In this document: positions 49,563-56,912 of the stretch, in pieces
How the letters are laid out: each line of letters opens with the position of its first letter
Position numbering within the stretch: position 1 is the stretch's first letter
Assembly: GCA_942491885.1 (NCBI GenBank)
Contig: CALOCQ010000003.1
Coordinates: 434,001 to 498,000 of the forward strand
Reading direction: 5' to 3'
From: CALBPI01 sp942491885
Lineage (GTDB): Bacteria; Pseudomonadota; Gammaproteobacteria; Steroidobacterales; Woeseiaceae
Length of the DNA stretch: 64,000 nucleotides
The notes under the pieces: generated by a model
Database searches by the model: none
Seen by the model: only the letters and a program-made list of their open reading frames with translations
What the model was told of the DNA's origin: nothing
Made by a program: the position numbers and the translations under genes

Positions 49563-51629
49563 ATGAAACACACAAAATTGAATCAAGAAGCGTACGAATC
49601 AACAGGCAGAATGGCCATGAGCAGAATCATCAAATCAGCGATCGCACTCACCGGCCTGCTTGCCGTTGGTCTCGCAACATCCGACAGATTCGCCAGCGAG
49701 CACGTTGTGCTGGGAGCGCTCGATGCGACGGTGACATCGCAGTCATCGGGTGTCGAGGCGCTTGCACAAGCGACGTTGCATAGCGAGGCGCTTCATGCGC
49801 AGTCCGCCGTTGCCGTCGACATCGCAGCGCCCGCAACCTTTGCGGCCGGCGCGTCGGATTCTCAGATGGCATCGCTGCCTTCTGCTGAATCTGCCAGGCG
49901 TTCCGCCAACAGCAGTGCGAGCGCACCTTCAGATGTCGAGCCGGCCAGCAAGATGAGTGGCCGCGTGGCGGCGATCGCCGCTGCCGGCGGTAACCAGCCG
50001 GTCGAGATCATCGTGCGCTACGAGGATCAGCCCGAGTTATTCGATGACGCGCGTGTCGCGGCACTCGGTGGCGAGGTCGTGCGTGGCTATGATTCGCTGG
50101 CCATGCGCGCCATACGGATCCCTGCCGGTGCGCTGCAGGAACTTGCAATCGAGCAGACGATCGAGTGGCTGTCACTCGATGAGAAGGTCTCATCAACCTC
50201 GTTTGTTTCACGCCAGACAGCGAACCTGCCGACAGCTGGTTCCGCCAATGCGGCGTATGCCGGTCAAGGTGTGGGCGTCGCGATCATCGACAGCGGCGTG
50301 TCCAAGCATTCCGACCTGAATGACGGTGTTCTGCAGTACGATTTTCTCGGTGGCAGCTTCCCGCAACCTGACCTCGCCAACGGTGAAGTGCTGAATGCCA
50401 ACAGCCAGGCGCGCGATGACAAGTTTGGCCACGGCACCCACGTTGCGGGCCTGATTGCAGGCTCCGGCGGCAATAGCCTGGACCAGTATCGCGGCGCGTC
50501 GAAGGGCGCACAGATTCTTGCGCTGCGCGTACTGGACGGAAACGGCGAAGGTCAGTCTTCCGACGTCATCGCGGCTCTGGACTGGTTGGTCACCTATGGC
50601 AGCTACTTCGACATCCGTGTCGCCAATTTGTCGCTGGGCAAGAATGTGTCCGAGTCGAACAACACCGATCCGCTGGTCATCGCCGCCGAGGCGGTATGGG
50701 ATGCGGGTATCGTTGTTATCGCTGCTGCGGGCAATGACGGCGGCATTGGCAACATGACGATCAACAGCCCGGGTAACTCGCGCAAGCTGATCAGCGTTGG
50801 TTCACTCACTGACAATGGCACCGGCAGTGACTACTCTGACGACTATGTCTCGAGCTTCTCGTCGCTTGGCCCATCTGCCGGCGATCTGGTGTTGAAGCCG
50901 GACCTCGTCGCGCCGGGCAACCGGCTGGTCGCAGCCATTCCCAAGACGTCCATGCTTGGCAAGCTGCTGCAACAGCGCAGAAGGAGCTGCCTGTCGAGCG
51001 CGTGCGAGGACGGCTACCTCGAAATGTCGGGTACCAGCATGGCTGCACCGATGGTGACGTCTGCGGTCGCGCTGATGCTGCAAAAAGACCCGTCTCTGAC
51101 GCCGGCAACCGTCAAGGCACGTCTGATGCGCTCGGCGCGTAAGCTGCCCATTGAGCCCACGTCGATCGGTGCCGGTGTACTCGACATTGACGCTGCGCTG
51201 AACGATAGCGGCTACGTGTCGGGCGAGGCGTTGTCGCCACTGATGATCCGCGACCCCAACGGCACGGGCATCCTGGTCGAAGACACCGGAATGCTGTGGG
51301 GCGACTCACTGTGGTCGGCAGGGTATGTTTTCTCGGGCGGCTTTAACTGGCCGAATGCCGATGCCGGCGAAGTCAGCAGTGTCATTGACGCCAACGGCTA
51401 TCTCTGGACGGACACTGGTGTCGGCGCCAACGGCTTCCTGTGGACCGACGAGGATATTTCGGCTAACGGCTTCCTGTGGACCGACGAGGGTGTCTGGGCC
51501 AACGGCTTCCTCTGGACGGACGAAGACAGCGTCTGGTCGCGGGGCTTCCTGTGGACGGATGAGGTCGGTTCGCGCGGCGTCATGGAAACCGATGGCGAGA
51601 GCTTCGCGATCATCCACGATGATCCGTGA
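49563..51629 (+). CDS. Secreted S8 (subtilisin-like) serine peptidase with C-terminal Trp-rich repeats
   Basis: 688 residues. Start at 49563 behind GCGGAGG. N-terminal signal segment (IIKSAIALTGLLAVGLATS), then an I9-like prodomain with PVEIIVRYEDQPELFDDARV. The catalytic triad is Asp243 (VAIIDSGVSKHSD), His290 (FGHGTHVAGLIAG) and Ser492 (MSGTSMAAPMVTSAVAL), with the oxyanion Asn391 in AAGNDGG. A pair of cysteines (CLSSAC) lies just before the Ser. From residue 600 on, about six copies of an ANGFLWTDE-type unit fill the C-terminus. It begins 15 bp after the diguanylate cyclase and is probably cotranscribed with it. Confidence 0.88.
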   Translation: MKHTKLNQEAYESTGRMAMSRIIKSAIALTGLLAVGLATSDRFASEHVVLGALDATVTSQSSGVEALAQATLHSEALHAQSAVAVDIAAPATFAAGASDSQMASLPSAESARRSANSSASAPSDVEPASKMSGRVAAIAAAGGNQPVEIIVRYEDQPELFDDARVAALGGEVVRGYDSLAMRAIRIPAGALQELAIEQTIEWLSLDEKVSSTSFVSRQTANLPTAGSANAAYAGQGVGVAIIDSGVSKHSDLNDGVLQYDFLGGSFPQPDLANGEVLNANSQARDDKFGHGTHVAGLIAGSGGNSLDQYRGASKGAQILALRVLDGNGEGQSSDVIAALDWLVTYGSYFDIRVANLSLGKNVSESNNTDPLVIAAEAVWDAGIVVIAAAGNDGGIGNMTINSPGNSRKLISVGSLTDNGTGSDYSDDYVSSFSSLGPSAGDLVLKPDLVAPGNRLVAAIPKTSMLGKLLQQRRRSCLSSACEDGYLEMSGTSMAAPMVTSAVALMLQKDPSLTPATVKARLMRSARKLPIEPTSIGAGVLDIDAALNDSGYVSGEALSPLMIRDPNGTGILVEDTGMLWGDSLWSAGYVFSGGFNWPNADAGEVSSVIDANGYLWTDTGVGANGFLWTDEDISANGFLWTDEGVWANGFLWTDEDSVWSRGFLWTDEVGSRGVMETDGESFAIIHDDP
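51400..51590 (+). repeat. Tandem repeats encoding (A/S)NGFLWTDE units
   Basis: Within the peptidase gene, the units read ANGYLWTDTGVG, ANGFLWTDEDIS, ANGFLWTDEGVW, ANGFLWTDEDSVW, SRGFLWTDEVG, then a decayed SRGVMETDG. The period is about 12-13 codons and the DNA repeats (CGGCTTCCTGTGGAC...) are nearly identical. Copy number could vary between strains by slippage. Confidence 0.9.
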
Positions 51630-51678
51630 TGAAGGCAGGCGTGGGTGATTTGGTCGCGATGTTGATATATCGAGTATC

Positions 51679-52389
51679 TTAACCACCTTCAATAAGCGCT
51701 TCTTGCCCAGCTGAATCAAAAAAGCCCCGCAGACCTATTGGTGTGCGGGGCCTGGATGAACTGTACTTATTCTGTCGATGTTCTCCAAAATGGGTTTGAT
51801 AATCGTCTATCGAGGCTTCGATGACCTTCATCGCATGATCGCGTCCGTATGGCTCGACGCCCGTGACCGGTTGTGTTTGGCCGGGCTTCATCTTGTAGGT
51901 CAGGAAGTAGTGGCGAATGCGTTCGATCGTGATGTCAGGTAAATCGTCGATGTCACGAATATGCCCGTGAACGAAATCGCCCTCGAGGATAGCGACGATT
52001 TTGTCATCGGCTTCCTCGTCGTCAACCATCTGCAGTCCGCCAACGACCCAGGCATTCAGCGTGATCTCGGCGCGGTTGACCGGCCGTTCACTGAGTACGC
52101 AGATGTCGAGTGGATCGCCATCGCCGCAACGTGAGCGTGGGCTCAGTGCGGACACCCGCTCCGCGCAATAGGTCTGCGGAATAAACCCGTAGAGGCATGG
52201 CATCTGCGCGGTCGTGCGCTGTGGGCGATCGACGTGGATGAAACCGGTCGATTTGTCGATTTCATATTTCACGTGGTCGAACGGCGTCATTTCGACAAAC
52301 ACATTGACGTGCGCCGGCGCGTGCTCGCCCGGCGTCAATCCGTGCCACGGATGGGGCCTGTGATAGGCGTACTTGGCCTTGTCCGACAT
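51679..52389 (-). CDS. ppa: Inorganic pyrophosphatase (family I)
   Basis: 236-residue enzyme hydrolysing PPi. The family I metal signature is GDGDPLDICVL, with YEIDKSTGFIHVDR and MPCLYGFIPQTYC before it. The ATG shares one base with the stop of the upstream sulfurylase/kinase gene (TAATG), so it is coupled to a PPi-producing enzyme. The last 26 or so residues (from SSSRPRTPIGL) are read through a terminator-like hairpin (51718-51751); the family usually ends earlier, so the true C-terminus may be altered. Confidence 0.9.
   Translation of the reverse strand: MSDKAKYAYHRPHPWHGLTPGEHAPAHVNVFVEMTPFDHVKYEIDKSTGFIHVDRPQRTTAQMPCLYGFIPQTYCAERVSALSPRSRCGDGDPLDICVLSERPVNRAEITLNAWVVGGLQMVDDEEADDKIVAILEGDFVHGHIRDIDDLPDITIERIRHYFLTYKMKPGQTQPVTGVEPYGRDHAMKVIEASIDDYQTHFGEHRQNKYSSSRPRTPIGLRGFFDSAGQEALIEGG
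51718..51751 (-). terminator. Rho-independent terminator overlapping the ppa 3' end
   Basis: On the minus strand GCCCCGCA (51751-51744), a 12-nt loop, TGCGGGGC (51731-51724), then six T (51723-51718). It falls inside the predicted ppa frame, about 40 bp before its stop. It lies 90 bp downstream of the convergent peptidase gene, but the T-run is only on the ppa side. Confidence 0.75.
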
Positions 52390-54101
52390 TATTTGATGTA
52401 TCCCAGTTTCTCGAGTGTGATCAGAACGCGGTGCGCTGCGAGGTCGGCCGACAATTCGGCAGTGTTGATCTCGAGCTCCGGCGCTTGCGGTGCTTCGTAA
52501 GGGTCGTCAATGCCCGTGAAGCCCTTGATGATACCGGCTCTCGCCTTCGCATACAGACCTTTTCGGTCGCGCGCCTCGCAGACTTCAATTGGTGTTGAGA
52601 CATAGACTTCGATATATCCGCCTAGCGCAGATATATTGTCACGCACCTGTTGCCTGGTAGCCGAGTAGGGTGCAATTGGCGCACAAATGGCGATACCGCG
52701 ATTCTTTGTGATCTCGCTGGCGACGTAGCCAATACGCTGGATGTTCAGATCACGGTGCTCCTTCGAAAAATCAAGCTCGCTCGAGAGGTTTTTCCGAACA
52801 ATATCGCCATCGAGCAACGTCACTGGACGAGACCCGTTTTCCAGAAGTTTCACCATCAGCGCGTTGGCAACGGTCGACTTACCTGAGCCGGACAGGCCCG
52901 TGAAGAAAACAGTGAAGCCCTGCTTGTCTTTCGGTGGATGTGCTTTGCGCAATTCCTCCACAACTTTCGGATACGAAAACCAGGATGGAATATCGAGGCC
53001 TTCGTGCAGACGTCGTCGGAATTCCGTACCTGACAGGTTTAATACATTGTCCTGCGGTTCTGTCTCGTCGGCAGGAACATATTCCGCCTTATTCTCAACA
53101 TAGACCATCATCTTGAACGGCACCATGCTGATATCCATTTCCGTTTCGTACGTACGGAAAAGCTCCTGTGCTTCATACGGACCATAAAACGGTTTGCCGT
53201 CCGCGTCATTGCCGGGACCGGCATGATCACGTCCGACGATGAAGTGTGTGCAGCCATAGTTCTTGCGGATCAGTGCATGCCACACGGCTTCGCGTGGCCC
53301 CGCCATGCGCATTGCCAGATTCAGGAGGCTCAGCGTCGTGGTCTGTTCCGGGTATTGTTCAAGTACATGCTCGTAGCAGCGTACGCGCGTGAAATGATCG
53401 ATGTCGCCGGGCTTCGTCATACCCACTACCGGCTGAATCAACAGGTTCGCCTCGACCTCGCGTGCGGCGCGGAAGGTGAGTTCCTGATGTGCCCGATGCA
53501 GTGGATTGCGCGTCTGGAACGCGACGACCTTGCGCCAGCCAAGTTTACGGAAGCGTCCGCGCAATTCTGAAGGCGTGTCGCGCAGCAATTTGAAATCATA
53601 ATAGGTTGGTGGCTCTATCCCACGGATCTTGCCGCCAAGGTAGATCGTTCCGGCCTTGTTCAGAAGATAGTCAACGCCCGGATGCATGGCGTCAGTTGTG
53701 CCAAAGACATTATTGGCTTCCAGCATTTTATCCGGGGTCCATTTGTCACTGATCTCGAGAACGGCCAGCATCACCCCCTCCTGGTCGCGCAAGGCAATGT
53801 TGTCGCCGACGGAAACGCTATCGGCGAACGCTTCGTTGACGTCCAGCGTGATTGGTATCGGCCACAGGACGTCACTTGTCAGGCGCATTTCATCCCGAAC
53901 ACGGTTGTAATCGGCCTCGCCTAAGAACCCGTCTAACGGCGAGAACGCACCGCTCATCATCAGGTCCAGATCACAGATTTGGCGGGGTGTCAGGTCCCAT
54001 GACGGGAAATCCTTTGCCTGGTACTTGATCTCGTCCGCTGCGGATTCCGAGAGATATAGCTCCTTCAGCACGCCGCCATGGGGTTCTTTAAACGCCCCCA
54101 T
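52389..54101 (-). CDS. Bifunctional sulfate adenylyltransferase / adenylylsulfate kinase
   Basis: 570 residues fusing ATP sulfurylase (residues 1-385) and APS kinase (395-570), converting sulfate to APS and then PAPS. Sulfurylase motifs: QTRNPLHRAH at 196-205 and GRDHAG at 290-295. Kinase: P-loop GLSGSGKST at 402-410, LLDGDIVRKNLSSELDFSKEHR and the lid region RDRKGLYAKARAG. The start at 54101 gives MGAFKEPHGG, the usual opening; the frame continues upstream to 54473 but that part lies in the next gene and is not homologous. Followed directly by pyrophosphatase. Confidence 0.93.
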   Translation of the reverse strand: MGAFKEPHGGVLKELYLSESAADEIKYQAKDFPSWDLTPRQICDLDLMMSGAFSPLDGFLGEADYNRVRDEMRLTSDVLWPIPITLDVNEAFADSVSVGDNIALRDQEGVMLAVLEISDKWTPDKMLEANNVFGTTDAMHPGVDYLLNKAGTIYLGGKIRGIEPPTYYDFKLLRDTPSELRGRFRKLGWRKVVAFQTRNPLHRAHQELTFRAAREVEANLLIQPVVGMTKPGDIDHFTRVRCYEHVLEQYPEQTTTLSLLNLAMRMAGPREAVWHALIRKNYGCTHFIVGRDHAGPGNDADGKPFYGPYEAQELFRTYETEMDISMVPFKMMVYVENKAEYVPADETEPQDNVLNLSGTEFRRRLHEGLDIPSWFSYPKVVEELRKAHPPKDKQGFTVFFTGLSGSGKSTVANALMVKLLENGSRPVTLLDGDIVRKNLSSELDFSKEHRDLNIQRIGYVASEITKNRGIAICAPIAPYSATRQQVRDNISALGGYIEVYVSTPIEVCEARDRKGLYAKARAGIIKGFTGIDDPYEAPQAPELEINTAELSADLAAHRVLITLEKLGYIK

Positions 54102-54207
54102 TATCTTGTGTCCGACGGATGTAGCGCCCAAACGATTCGGTTTGGCTTTGCGGCGTCCATTGTTGTTCCTTGCTGATGCCGTAGAGGCACACATCGGCCA
54201 AAGCCTG

Positions 54208-55239
54208 CTATTCGTCTTCAGTAACACCCAGCCGCTCGTGCATGATCGGGCTGGTGGTCGTGTATTGCAGATGGACTTTGCGGTCCGGCTCGAGCATTCC
54301 CTTGATCGCGAACGCCGCCAGCGCTGCTTCGTGGAAGCCCGACAGGATGAGCTTCTTCTTGCCCGGGTAATAATTGATATCGCCGATCGCGAAGATGCCG
54401 GGTTCGGAGGTTTGAAATTTTTCGGTATCGACGTTGATCGTCTTGCGATTGATGTCCAGGCCCCAGTCAGCAATCGGGCCCAGCTTCGGCGCGAGCCCGA
54501 AGAACACCAGGGCGTGGTCGAGTGCCACCGTCGCCGATGTGCCGTCTTTGCCGGCCAGCTCGACGGACTCGAGCGCGCCGTCGCTGCTGTTGAAAGCCGT
54601 AGCCTTGGCGTTTTCGATCAGGTCCATATCGCCGGCGGTAACTAATGCACGCATTTTGTCGACGGAGGCATCGACGGCGCGATACTCGTCGCGTCGGTGC
54701 ACGAGCGTCACGCGCGCCGCGATTGGTTGCAGCGCGAGGGCCCAGTCCAGTGCCGAGTCGCCGCCGCCAAAAACAACCAGCCGCTTGTCGGCGTATTGTT
54801 CCGGGTTGCGAACCCGGTAAGCGATCGCGCCTTCATTGAGCGCCTCGATGTTCTTCGCGCGAATCGGACGCGGTTGGAACGAACCGACGCCAGCGGCGAT
54901 GACGACTGCCCGTGCATTGAATTTCGTGCCATTACCGGTCGCGAGATAAAAACTGCCATCGTCCTCGCGGCGCAGCTCGGTGACTTCCTCATTGAGATGC
55001 AGCGTTGCGCCGAACGGCTCGATTTGCTGCAGCAGGTTGTCGGTGAGCTCCTGACCCGTGCATACCGGCACCGCCGGAATGTCGTAGATCGGTTTGTCGG
55101 GATAGAGCTCGGTGCACTGGCCGCCCGGATGCGCGATCGAGTCGACCACATGAGCCTTAAGGCCGAGCAGGCCGAGCTCGAAAACCTGGAACAGCCCGCA
55201 AGGGCCTGCCCCGACAATAACGACGTCTGTTTTTATCAC
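54208..55239 (-). CDS. Thioredoxin-reductase-like ferredoxin--NADP reductase
   Basis: 343-residue FAD/NAD(P)H flavoprotein. FAD-binding VVIVGAGPCGLFQVFELGLLG and NADPH-binding VVFGGGDSALDWALAL are present, and FAIGDINYYPGKKKLILSGFHEA near the end. The CXXC pair of true thioredoxin reductases is missing, and the opening (GGQCTELYPDKPIYDIPA) matches the TrxR-like FNR group found in Bacillus and some proteobacteria. Start taken as GTG 55239 behind GAGAAG. It may supply reductant for sulfur assimilation given its position 106 bp upstream of the sulfurylase, but that is inference. Confidence 0.87.
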   Translation of the reverse strand: MIKTDVVIVGAGPCGLFQVFELGLLGLKAHVVDSIAHPGGQCTELYPDKPIYDIPAVPVCTGQELTDNLLQQIEPFGATLHLNEEVTELRREDDGSFYLATGNGTKFNARAVVIAAGVGSFQPRPIRAKNIEALNEGAIAYRVRNPEQYADKRLVVFGGGDSALDWALALQPIAARVTLVHRRDEYRAVDASVDKMRALVTAGDMDLIENAKATAFNSSDGALESVELAGKDGTSATVALDHALVFFGLAPKLGPIADWGLDINRKTINVDTEKFQTSEPGIFAIGDINYYPGKKKLILSGFHEAALAAFAIKGMLEPDRKVHLQYTTTSPIMHERLGVTEDE

Positions 55240-55358
55240 GTTGTGCTTCTCTTTCGTGGTGCGCCTGGCGTGCGCATATGTTTGGCTGGGCGCGCCCAAA
55301 GCAACGCCGGTTAGCCGGTAATTATAGCCGATTCTGTGTCATAGCGAGGAGGCTGTGG

Positions 55359-55409
55359 ATGGCGAACAAGACTTGGACAGCGGATGCGGGTGGCTGGCAA
55401 ACGTACTAA
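55359..55409 (+). CDS. Possible 16-residue peptide gene
   Basis: ATG 55359 to TAA 55407-55409 encodes MANKTWTADAGGWQTY. It is preceded by AGGAGG six bases ahead of the ATG, one of the best Shine-Dalgarno sequences in the window, in an otherwise empty 242-bp gap between the flavoprotein gene and the aldehyde dehydrogenase. The peptide has two Trp and a C-terminal Tyr and no signal or helix-rich character. I do not recognise it. It could be a leader peptide, a small regulatory peptide or a modified-peptide precursor, or a chance ORF. Confidence 0.35.
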   Translation: MANKTWTADAGGWQTY

Positions 55410-55481
55410 TATGTTTGTCCGGACGGCGCGCACGAGCGGGTCTGGCCGGCCATACAATAAGCCCTGACGGAGTCCAGCAAC

Positions 55482-56912
55482 ATGCGCGATTATCTCAAGT
55501 TCTACATCAACGGCCACTGGGTTGACCCGGTCAGCCCTGACACGATCGACGTTGTTAACCCGGCCACCGAGCAGGTGATCGCAAGGATCAGCAACGGCAG
55601 TGCCGCGGATGTTGACGCCGCGGTCAGCGCGGCACGCGTCGCGTTCCCGACGTATTCGCAGACGTCGGTCGAGCAGCGTATCAAGATGTTCGAGCGCATC
55701 GTTGCCCTGTACAAGGAGCGAATCGACGAACTGGGGCAGGCGATCAGTGAGGAGATGGGCGCGCCACTGGGTTTTGCGAAAAAGGCCCAGGCGGGCAGCG
55801 GGCTCGGGCATTTTGCGACCATGCTGAAGATCCTGAAGGACTTCGAATGGCAGTCCAATGAGGGTGACTATCTGCTGACGCGCGAGCCGATCGGCGTCTG
55901 CGGCCTGATCACGCCGTGGAACTGGCCACAGAACCAGATTGCCTGCAAGGTCGCGCCGGCACTGGCCGCGGGCTGCACCATGGTGCTTAAGCCCAGCGAA
56001 GTTGCGCCGCTGGACGCGATTATTCTGACAGAGATACTGCATGATGCCGGCGTACCGGCTGGCGTGTTTAACCTGGTTAACGGGGACGGCGCGAGCGTCG
56101 GCGCGGCAATGTCAGCGCATCCGGGTATCGATATGATGTCGTTTACCGGTTCGACGCGTGCCGGTGTGCAGGTCGCCAAAGCCGCCGCGGATACGGTCAA
56201 ACGCGTGGCGCAGGAGCTTGGTGGCAAGTCGCCCAATATCGTGCTGGATGATGCGGATCTGGAGAAAGCCGTGACCGCCGGCGCGCGACAGGTGTTTGCG
56301 AATTCCGGCCAGTCCTGTAACGCGCCGACGCGGATGCTGGTGCCGAATGCGTCGATGGCCGAGGCGGCCGGGATTGCAGCGCGTGTGGCAGCCGCCACCA
56401 CAGTCGGTGACCCGAACGACGAAAACACAAGGATCGGCCCGGTGGTCAGCGCCGTGCAGTTCGAGAAAATTCAGGGCTTGATCGAGAAGGGCATCGAAGA
56501 GGGCGCGCAGCTTGCCGCCGGCGGGCCGGGGCGCCCTGACGGGCTCGAGCACGGTTACTATGTCCGACCGACCGTGTTCAGCGGTGTGACCAACGACATG
56601 ACGATCGCGCGCGAAGAAATCTTCGGGCCGGTGCTGGTGATTATCGGCTATGACAGCGAGGACGACGCGATCGCGATTGCCAACGACACGCCCTACGGGC
56701 TGGCCGGCTACGTGCAGTCGGGTAATCCGCAGCGGGCGTTATCGGTGGCTGCGCGGATTCGCGCCGGCAGTATTCACATCAACGGCCACGGCGGTTCGAT
56801 CAACGCACCGTTCGGCGGCTACAAGCAGTCCGGCAATGGTCGCGAATGGGGCGAGCTCGGGCTGGAAGAATTCCTCGAAACGAAAGCGGTGTTCGTGCCG
56901 AAGAGCGCTTAG
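55482..56912 (+). CDS. NAD(P)-dependent aldehyde dehydrogenase
   Basis: 476-residue ALDH superfamily enzyme oxidising an aldehyde to its acid. Catalytic Cys279 is in FANSGQSCNAPTR, the general base Glu245 in VAQELGGKSPNI, the cofactor-binding ITPWNWPQNQIACKVAPAL and FTGSTRAGVQV are intact, and the C-terminus has HINGHGGSINAPFGGYKQSGNGREWG. The substrate cannot be predicted. It starts with ATG after a GACGGAG leader and ends convergently, overlapping glgX by 4 bp. Confidence 0.92.
   Translation: MRDYLKFYINGHWVDPVSPDTIDVVNPATEQVIARISNGSAADVDAAVSAARVAFPTYSQTSVEQRIKMFERIVALYKERIDELGQAISEEMGAPLGFAKKAQAGSGLGHFATMLKILKDFEWQSNEGDYLLTREPIGVCGLITPWNWPQNQIACKVAPALAAGCTMVLKPSEVAPLDAIILTEILHDAGVPAGVFNLVNGDGASVGAAMSAHPGIDMMSFTGSTRAGVQVAKAAADTVKRVAQELGGKSPNIVLDDADLEKAVTAGARQVFANSGQSCNAPTRMLVPNASMAEAAGIAARVAAATTVGDPNDENTRIGPVVSAVQFEKIQGLIEKGIEEGAQLAAGGPGRPDGLEHGYYVRPTVFSGVTNDMTIAREEIFGPVLVIIGYDSEDDAIAIANDTPYGLAGYVQSGNPQRALSVAARIRAGSIHINGHGGSINAPFGGYKQSGNGREWGELGLEEFLETKAVFVPKSA

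Noticed and set aside
54102..54473. N-terminal extension of the sulfurylase/kinase to 54473
   Set aside because: The extra 124 residues are antisense-like low-complexity sequence lying over the flavoprotein gene; the MGAFKEPHGG start fits the family.
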